Source: Bordetella genomosp. 4
GTDB taxonomy: Bacteria > Pseudomonadota > Gammaproteobacteria > Burkholderiales > Burkholderiaceae_B
DNA length: 64,000 nt
Assembly: GCF_002261185.1 (NCBI RefSeq)
Contig: NZ_NEVQ01000013.1
Coordinates: 248,001 to 312,000, forward strand
Reading direction: 5' to 3'
Part shown: piece after piece, positions 58,750-64,000 of the stretch
Layout of the letters: each line of letters opens with the position of its first letter
Position numbering within the stretch: position 1 is the first letter of the stretch
Translations under genes and position numbers: made by a program
Notes under the pieces: generated by a model
Seen by the model: the letters and a program-made list of their open reading frames with translations, nothing else
Told to the model about the DNA's origin: nothing
Database searches by the model: none

Positions 58750-59874
58750 TCAACGCACGGTGCGCCATTGCCCATAGCGCTCGACCATGGACTCCTCGAA
58801 ATCAAAGCCCAGACCGGGGTCTTGCCGCAACAGCACGCGGCCGTTTTTGTGTTCGAGCTGACGATCCACCAGTTTGCGGAAATTCAGCACCTGGTCGTCC
58901 CAGAAAAACTCGACATACCGCGCGTTGGGCGTGGCAGCGACCAGAGGCGCATGCAGATCGTGGAACCAGTGCGGGCATACGATGACGCCGTAGCTCGCGG
59001 CCGTCGCCGAGATGCGCCGCCATTCGGTAATGCCGCCGCAGACAGCCGCGTCATGCTGCAAGATCGCGGCGGCGTTTTTGTCCAGCAGTTCCTTGTGATA
59101 CCAGCGGCCATAGCCGATCTCGGCCGTTGCCACGGGGATGTTGGTGAGCTTGGCCAATTTCGCATGGCTGTCCACGTCGTCGGGAGAGAACGGTTCCTCG
59201 ATGAAATACGGGTTGTATTGCTCAAAACGGCGCACGTACTGCATCGCCTGCGTGGTATCCACCCAGGCATTGTTCATGTCCATCATGATTTCGACATCAG
59301 GACCCACTGCCTCGCGTGCGGCGCGCAAGCGCGCTTCTTCTTCGGCAGGCGACAGTCGGCCGGATTTCATTTTCACGGCGTTAAAGCCTTTGGCCACGTA
59401 GCTGGCCATTTCCTCGCCCAGCATTTGCGGGGTCTTTCCGTCCAGGTAATAGCCGCCGCTGGCGTATGCCGGGACCGACTCCAACTCGTATGCGCCCAAA
59501 AAACGATGCAGAGGCAATTGCGCAGTGCGCGCATTCAAATCCCATAGCGCCGTATCCAGCGCACTGATGGCACGCATCACGGTGCCGGCACGCCCCTGCA
59601 GTAGCGATTCCTGATACATGTTCTGCCATAGGCGTTCGACGGCGTGCGAGTCCTGGCCGATCAGAACCGGCGCGAGCAGTTGCTCCACGGCGTTGACGAA
59701 CAACTCGCCGGCCGCGCTGCCGACATAGCAGAACCCGATGCCCTCGACACCGTCTGTCGAGCGGACTTTGACCAGGCCGTAATAACGAGTGCTCACGGTA
59801 CGGGTGGAAAACGAGGTGACTTTATCCAGTGGGACGGCGGCGGCGCAAACGTCGACGGAAAGAATCTTGGGCAC
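58750..59874 (-). CDS. Mandelate-racemase/muconate-lactonizing family enzyme (acid-sugar dehydratase type)
   Basis: An enolase-superfamily enzyme of 374 aa. The K-x-K acid/base pair is in NAVKMKSGR. Metal ligands are in EIMMDMNNAW, YFIEEPFSP and ATAEIGYGRWYH. The Asp in QHDAAVCGGITEW and the His in VCPHWFHDLHAPL form the His-Asp dyad of the mandelate racemase subgroup, which abstracts protons alpha to carboxylates. Dehydration of an aldonate or aldarate is likely. GTG 59874 is the start, with GAGGAG six bases upstream. It is the first gene of the operon and diverges from a LysR gene. Confidence 0.9.
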   Translation of the reverse strand: MPKILSVDVCAAAVPLDKVTSFSTRTVSTRYYGLVKVRSTDGVEGIGFCYVGSAAGELFVNAVEQLLAPVLIGQDSHAVERLWQNMYQESLLQGRAGTVMRAISALDTALWDLNARTAQLPLHRFLGAYELESVPAYASGGYYLDGKTPQMLGEEMASYVAKGFNAVKMKSGRLSPAEEEARLRAAREAVGPDVEIMMDMNNAWVDTTQAMQYVRRFEQYNPYFIEEPFSPDDVDSHAKLAKLTNIPVATAEIGYGRWYHKELLDKNAAAILQHDAAVCGGITEWRRISATAASYGVIVCPHWFHDLHAPLVAATPNARYVEFFWDDQVLNFRKLVDRQLEHKNGRVLLRQDPGLGFDFEESMVERYGQWRTVR

Positions 59875-60018
59875 GTGGGGCTCCTCAGGGTGGGCATATG
59901 AAAGAAAGCGTATGGATGTATTCTGGGCCTGCTAAAGAAAAAGAAAAATAATGTTCTGGCATTTTGTGAAGTTATAAAATCCATCTTTTTAGTCGATTCG
60001 ATATCGCCTCACACCCCA

Positions 60019-60900
60019 ATGGACACACGATTCCTGCAGAGCTTTATCTATGTGGTGGAAACCGGATCGATCGCCGGCGCCGCACGCCGGCTGGATCTGA
60101 CGCCAGCATCGGTCGCACAGCGGATCAAGGCGCTGGAGGCTGACGTAGGCAGCCAACTGATCGTACGCGCCGGACGCACGGTCAAGCCCACGCTGGCTGG
60201 CAATCGCATTCTGCAGCGCGCACATACGGTATTGAGCGAAGTCCGTGATCTGCGCTCTGCCGCCTCGGAAACCAATTTGCCGGCAGGCCCCTTACGTCTG
60301 GGAGCCACGCCGACGGGGTTGACGCACATCTTGCCTGGCGTGCTGAAGCAATGGGTGCAGGCGCATCCTCATATTGAGATCTATATCGAACCTGCGCCCA
60401 CTACGGTGCTCTATCGACGCGTGCTCGATGGCCAGTTGGATGCCGCCGTCATGGTGCATCCCTTGTTCGACTTGCCTAAAAGCTGTGCCTGGCACAGGCT
60501 GCGCAACGAGCCTCTGACCCTGGTGACGCCTGCGGATATGCGGGTGCGGGATCCCATCAAAACACTGGCGGCAGAGCCTTTCATCCGATATGACCGCCAG
60601 GTCGTCGGCGGCAAACTGGCCGATGATTATCTGCGGCATCATGGCGTACGCCCGCGCGTACGTTTCGAGCTCGATGGCATCGAATCGATAGGCAGGCTCG
60701 TGGCCGAGGGGCTGGGCATTTCCATATTGCCCGACTGGAATGTCGGCGGCCCACCCAATATGGCGATCAAGCGCTGGACGCTGCCTGCGCCCCGGCTGGA
60801 GCGGCAGGTCGGCATCGTCTGGACGCGCGCGAACGTGCGCGCGCAGCTGGCGCAGGCGTTGGTGAATTTAGCCGCGCCGCTGTTTCCGGCCAAGCCTTAA
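60019..60900 (+). CDS. LysR-family regulator (2)
   Basis: A transcription factor of 293 aa. SFIYVVETGSIAGAARRLDLTPASVAQRIKALEADVG is the helix-turn-helix region. The ligand domain shows GPLRLGATPTGLTHILPGVL, LDGQLDAAVMVHPLFD and GLGISILPDWNV. It is divergent from the enolase-superfamily operon and is its probable regulator. The intergenic part is AT-rich, with A-runs on one side. Its last 4 bases overlap the convergent lyase gene. No good ribosome site precedes ATG 60019. Confidence 0.9.
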   Translation: MDTRFLQSFIYVVETGSIAGAARRLDLTPASVAQRIKALEADVGSQLIVRAGRTVKPTLAGNRILQRAHTVLSEVRDLRSAASETNLPAGPLRLGATPTGLTHILPGVLKQWVQAHPHIEIYIEPAPTTVLYRRVLDGQLDAAVMVHPLFDLPKSCAWHRLRNEPLTLVTPADMRVRDPIKTLAAEPFIRYDRQVVGGKLADDYLRHHGVRPRVRFELDGIESIGRLVAEGLGISILPDWNVGGPPNMAIKRWTLPAPRLERQVGIVWTRANVRAQLAQALVNLAAPLFPAKP

Positions 60901-61802
60901 GCCTTCAACCGTTCTTCTGTCGCTGTCCATTTCTCGTATTCGAATAGCGACCATAATTGCCGGTGCGACAGCATTTTATCGGCCGACCCTGCTGTCGTTC
61001 CTGTTGCAGCCAAGTCCCGCAACATCTCCGTCCCGGCATAGGTAAAGCAACGCGTGATCGCGTTAGGGTAAATCGCCATCGCAAAGCCCAACTCGCGCAA
61101 GCGAGCCGCAGGCACGATCGGCGTACGTCCGCCCTCGACCATATTGGCCAATACGGGCGCACGGACGTTACGGGCGACCTCGGCCAATTCCTGTTCATTT
61201 TCCGGGCTCTCGACAAAGATGACGTCGGCCCCGGCCTCGACATAGCTCGCTGCACGATCCAGCGCTGCCTGCAGGCCATGGTCGCTGCGCGCGTCGGTGC
61301 GGGCAATGATGGCCACATCCGGGTCAATCCTCGCATCGACCGCGGCTTTGATACGCCCTACCATTTCCTGAGTGGAAACCAAGTTGCGCCCGCCTTCGTG
61401 CCCGCATTTCTTGGGCCACGATTGGTCCTCGATCTGTATGCCCGAGATACCTGCGCGCTCGAAAGCACGCACAGTGCGGATTACGTTCAAGGGGCCACCG
61501 TATCCCGTATCTGCATCAACAATCACCGGGATGGACACCACATCCGCCACGCGCGCCGCGCGATCCAGGACTTCGGAGAAAGACATCAGGCCGACATCGG
61601 GCGCGCCGAGCGCCGACATGGACATGCCCGAGCCCGTCAGGTACAGCGCCTGAAAGCCAGCCTGTTCAATCAAGCGCGCCCCGACGCAATCGTAAGCGCC
61701 AGGCGCTACTAAGACCTCGGGCGCTGCGATCTGTTGCCGTAGCGCGGCGTTGCGACCGCTAGATTGACGCAGGCCCAAGGGATAGTCGTGAGGATCAGGC
61801 AT
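60897..61802 (-). CDS. Isocitrate lyase/PEP mutase family lyase (methylisocitrate-lyase-like)
   Basis: A 301-aa TIM-barrel enzyme. GAYDCVGARLIEQAGFQALYLTGSG, PVIVDADTGYGG with the Mg-binding Asp, and the catalytic loop KKCGHEGGR are present. A Cys as in KKCGH points to C-C bond lyases (2-methylisocitrate or dimethylmalate lyase) and against PEP mutase or hydrolase. IIARTDARSDHGLQAALDRA and VEGGRTPIVPAARLRELGF follow. It is divergent from the IclR gene at 61922, which likely controls it. No prpC or prpD gene is nearby, so it is probably a dedicated hydroxy-acid lyase rather than part of the methylcitrate cycle. Confidence 0.87.
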   Translation of the reverse strand: MPDPHDYPLGLRQSSGRNAALRQQIAAPEVLVAPGAYDCVGARLIEQAGFQALYLTGSGMSMSALGAPDVGLMSFSEVLDRAARVADVVSIPVIVDADTGYGGPLNVIRTVRAFERAGISGIQIEDQSWPKKCGHEGGRNLVSTQEMVGRIKAAVDARIDPDVAIIARTDARSDHGLQAALDRAASYVEAGADVIFVESPENEQELAEVARNVRAPVLANMVEGGRTPIVPAARLRELGFAMAIYPNAITRCFTYAGTEMLRDLAATGTTAGSADKMLSHRQLWSLFEYEKWTATEERLKA

Positions 61803-61852
61803 GACGGTGAATGCTCCAGAATAAGGACTTGAACAATTAAATTTTATCTAAT

Positions 61853-61865
61853 AGAATTAAATTCT
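61853..61865. promoter_or_regulatory. Palindrome AGAATT-A-AATTCT in the lyase/IclR divergent region
   Basis: A perfect 13-bp odd palindrome in an AT-rich stretch, with a further AATAGAAT copy about 20 bp to the right. It lies 50 bp from the lyase start and 57 bp from the IclR start, and is a plausible IclR operator. Confidence 0.5.
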
Positions 61866-61921
61866 TTTAAATAGAATATTGTCGTCGCCCCTTTGTTGTC
61901 AAGGACGAGGACCGTCACGCC

Positions 61922-62632
61922 ATGCCCCGATACCCTGTCCGCGAGCCTGATCCGTCTCAAGTCGCCGAGGGCGGCGTAGCCGCCGTTGATCGTGCACTGG
62001 CCGTCTTGACCGCCTTTCGCGCAGAAGACACCGGCCTCACCTTGCGTGAGATCAGCGATCGCGTGGCATTGGTACCCAGCACGGTGCTGCGCCTCTTGGC
62101 CTCGCTCATTCATGCAGGTTTTGTGCAACGTCATGCCGATGCCCGCTACACGCTAGGGCCCGCTACAGCGCAACTGCATCGCGTATACGCTGCCTCGTTC
62201 AGCTTGCAGGACGTCGTACTCCCTACCCTGCGTGCGCTGGTTGATCAAACACGGGAGAGCGCATCTTTTCACGTGCGCCAGGGCGATCAACGCTTATTGC
62301 TTTATCGCGTCAACTCGCCTCAACCCCTATCGGATCAAAGCCGTGCGGGCGATCTGCTGCCCTTGGACAAAGGTACGGGCGGACACGTATTGCAGGCGTT
62401 TTCCGGTGCGCCCGGCGCTCACTATGAGCGTATTCGACAAGACGGGTACATGAGCCTGCCGGTCAGCGACCGCTCACGTGAACTGGCGGGGATATCCGCA
62501 CCCGTCTTCTATCCAGGCGGAGAACTCGCCGGCGCATTGACGCTGACCATGCCGGCACATCGATTTCGCAAAACGCACATCCCTGTCTTGCGGCGTGCCG
62601 CCAAAGCGTTGACAGAGGCACTCGGCGGATAA
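61922..62632 (+). CDS. IclR-family regulator
   Basis: A 236-aa regulator. The N-terminal winged helix is AVDRALAVLTAFRAEDTGLTLREISDRVALVPSTVLRLLASLIHAGFVQRH. The GAF-like effector domain starts near residue 90 (LPTLRALVDQTRESASFHVRQGDQRLLLYRV) and ends with GISAPVFYPGGELAGALTLTMP. It is divergent from the methylisocitrate-lyase-like gene and probably represses it. AGGAC lies ten bases before ATG 61922. It is followed on the same strand by a LysR gene after 61 bp. Confidence 0.9.
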   Translation: MPRYPVREPDPSQVAEGGVAAVDRALAVLTAFRAEDTGLTLREISDRVALVPSTVLRLLASLIHAGFVQRHADARYTLGPATAQLHRVYAASFSLQDVVLPTLRALVDQTRESASFHVRQGDQRLLLYRVNSPQPLSDQSRAGDLLPLDKGTGGHVLQAFSGAPGAHYERIRQDGYMSLPVSDRSRELAGISAPVFYPGGELAGALTLTMPAHRFRKTHIPVLRRAAKALTEALGG

Positions 62633-62693
62633 CTCGTCCCTCGATTTGCGAGGGCACGCCCCTGTTCGTGCTGCGGGTTTCTTGGAGCAATGG

Positions 62694-63587
62694 ATGAATC
62701 TGGCCTTCTTCGCTACCTTGAACGCTGTCATCAAGTACGGCAGTTTTGCCCGCGCGGCGCTAGAGGTAAATCTGTCGCCCAGCACGGTGAGCCTGCAGAT
62801 GAAACGGCTCGAGGAATACTACGGGCAACCGTTATTTGACCGCAGCGCGTCGACCATCAAACCCACTCCCCTGGCTCATGAGGTGGCCGGCCTGATCAGC
62901 GGCACGCTGGACCAAATGGAGTCATTGCGGCGTCGCGGCTCATCCGTTATCGAAGGCTGCGTTTCGCTGGGCGCTATTGAGAGCATGCAGGCCCACATCC
63001 TGCCTGAGGCCATGCGGTATCTGCGCGAACACAGCCCTCGGCTCACGGTCAGGCCCGTACGGGATACGAGCCACGGCTTGTTGAGCGGCTTGAAAGAAGG
63101 CACGATTGATGCGGCCATTGTGGCTTTTGCCGACGACGAACGTAACAAGCGCCTGGATTGGTATCCGCTCTTGCAAGAGGAAATGGTGCTGGTGGCCCCC
63201 AAGGACGTGGCAGAGGACAACGCTGCTGCCCTGTTGCGGGCTCATGATCTGATCCGCTATGGAAGGGGATCCAATATTGCTGTGGCCATCGATCGATACT
63301 TGGCAGCATCGGGCAATACGGCGCGCGGGACATTGGAAATGGATTCGACGCATGCCATCCTGGCCATGGTCTCGGCGGGGCTGGGTGTGTCCATTCTGGC
63401 CTGGCCTGATCGCCGCGCCTTTGTCGGCTATCCCGTGCGCGAGGTGCGGCTGGGCCAGCATGCGCCGCGTATGCATTTCTCGCTTGTGACGCGCCGCGGC
63501 GAGACCTCTGACCGCGTGCTGTCAGTCATCAAAGACGCAGTCGTTCGCGCCGCCAATGTCGCGGCAGGCCGCAATCGCTGGCTCTGA
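62694..63587 (+). CDS. LysR-family regulator (3)
   Basis: A 297-aa transcription factor. The helix-turn-helix is NAVIKYGSFARAALEVNLSPSTVSLQMKRLEEYYG, and the ligand domain contains GCVSLGAIESMQAHILPEAM, LKEGTIDAAIVAFADDE and GLGVSILAWPDR. ATG 62694 (MNLAFFATLNAV) has GGAG upstream; the longer in-frame start has no site and adds an atypical tail. It precedes, on the same strand, the Bug receptor gene cut by the right edge and may regulate it, although LysR targets are more often divergent. Confidence 0.9.
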   Translation: MNLAFFATLNAVIKYGSFARAALEVNLSPSTVSLQMKRLEEYYGQPLFDRSASTIKPTPLAHEVAGLISGTLDQMESLRRRGSSVIEGCVSLGAIESMQAHILPEAMRYLREHSPRLTVRPVRDTSHGLLSGLKEGTIDAAIVAFADDERNKRLDWYPLLQEEMVLVAPKDVAEDNAAALLRAHDLIRYGRGSNIAVAIDRYLAASGNTARGTLEMDSTHAILAMVSAGLGVSILAWPDRRAFVGYPVREVRLGQHAPRMHFSLVTRRGETSDRVLSVIKDAVVRAANVAAGRNRWL

Positions 63588-63752
63588 CATCCTCGCAAGC
63601 ATTCGATTTTCCTCATTTGCAAGTGTGAAATCCTCGCTGGAGGCTGGATCGTCTCGTCCCTAGAATGATCGGAGCAGTTTTCAAGAGCCGGACGGCGGCT
63701 GGCCGCATGCCAGCGCCGTACCGGCACGGAACAATCCGTACAAGGGGAAAAC

Positions 63753-64000
63753 ATGACTGTCATGTTCAAACGCGCGGCGCTCGCCGTGCTGAGTTTCACC
63801 ATGCTATCGACCGCATCCGCGGTCTATGCGGACACCTATCCCAGCAAGCCCATTACGTTCGTCGTCGGCTACCCGCCAGGCGGGGCCAGCGACGTCATCA
63901 CGCGCCTGATTGCCGGCCACATGCAGACGGCGCTGAAGCAACCGGTGATCGTCAAAAACCAGCCCGGCGTCAACGGCAATATCGCCACTGAAGAGGTCGC
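63753..64000 (+). CDS. Bug/TctC-family solute receptor (3), 5' part only
   Basis: Starts at ATG 63753 with AAGGGGAAA upstream and runs off the right edge after 82 codons. The signal peptide MTVMFKRAALAVLSFTMLS leads to cleavage near VYADT. The mature start has PSKPITFVVGYPPGGASDVITRLI and VIVKNQPGVNGNIATEEVA, the first two Bug motifs. It is the third such receptor in 14 kb. It may begin another catabolic operon beyond the window. Confidence 0.9.
   Translation, partial: MTVMFKRAALAVLSFTMLSTASAVYADTYPSKPITFVVGYPPGGASDVITRLIAGHMQTALKQPVIVKNQPGVNGNIATEEV

Noticed and set aside
60897-61802. Methylcitrate-cycle methylisocitrate lyase PrpB
   Set aside because: The KKCGH loop fits a lyase, but prpC, prpD or acnD are absent, the regulator is of the IclR type rather than PrpR, and the context is peripheral catabolism, so I keep only the family-level call.

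Overview
The window looks like chromosome of a betaproteobacterium of the order Burkholderiales, most likely Alcaligenaceae (Bordetella/Achromobacter/Pusillimonas-like). The reasons are a moderately high GC content, three Bug/TctC-type tripartite-tricarboxylate solute receptors within the last 14 kb, a DUF4148 protein, a DUF6152/DUF6644 pair, and many LysR, IclR, MarR and HxlR regulators beside small catabolic operons. I saw no rRNA or tRNA gene, no CRISPR array and no insertion sequence.

Layout. 1-7621 (minus): a GlgE-type alpha-glucan/trehalose operon, glgA, glgE and a treS-maltokinase fusion cut by the left edge. 7675-12116: a MscS channel, a PncC amidase, a stand-alone phosphoglucose isomerase and an SDR. 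12220-28921: a two-armed divergent locus that I assign to picolinate (pyridine-2-carboxylate) degradation. 29047-32558: exported and membrane proteins, a lytic transglycosylase and two immunity-like genes, one of them broken by an amber codon. 32600-35837: an ars operon (arsR, arsI, acr3, arsC, arsH). 35927-38000: a nimT/nimR-like pair. 38229-46386: small conserved proteins, RidA, a DUF899 protein with a divergent regulator, and alaA. 46448-64000: peripheral catabolism, with an FMN alpha-hydroxy-acid dehydrogenase, M20 amidohydrolase, XenA-like ene-reductase, a ketopantoate-reductase-like/SDR/deacetylase/Bug operon, qorB/HxlR, and a Bug/DapA/enolase-superfamily sugar-acid-type operon.

The centrepiece is 12220-28921. 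The minus arm encodes a Rieske ferredoxin, ferredoxin reductase, and alpha and beta oxygenase subunits (a four-component ring hydroxylase), then a MarR regulator and an atypical SDR. The plus arm encodes a TRAP receptor, a three-subunit molybdenum hydroxylase whose Fe-S subunit carries a CoxG domain, the two TRAP permeases, a gamma-resorcylate-type decarboxylase, N-formylmaleamate deformylase, 2,5-dihydroxypyridine dioxygenase and maleamate amidase. This gives a complete chemical route: picolinate, 6-hydroxypicolinate, 3,6-dihydroxypicolinate, 2,5-dihydroxypyridine, N-formylmaleamate, maleamate, maleate. The catalytic residues of the last enzymes fit the characterised Nic enzymes, exactly in the dioxygenase and with a constant +3 offset in the deformylase. 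A maleate isomerase is not in the window.

Three near-identical 12-bp palindromes (TCAG-TRTG-CTGA) lie at the predicted start point of the minus arm, on the -10 of the plus arm, and just upstream of the decarboxylase gene. They are the best candidate operators for the MarR regulator. The TRAP transporter interleaved with the hydroxylase genes is a strong candidate picolinate importer.
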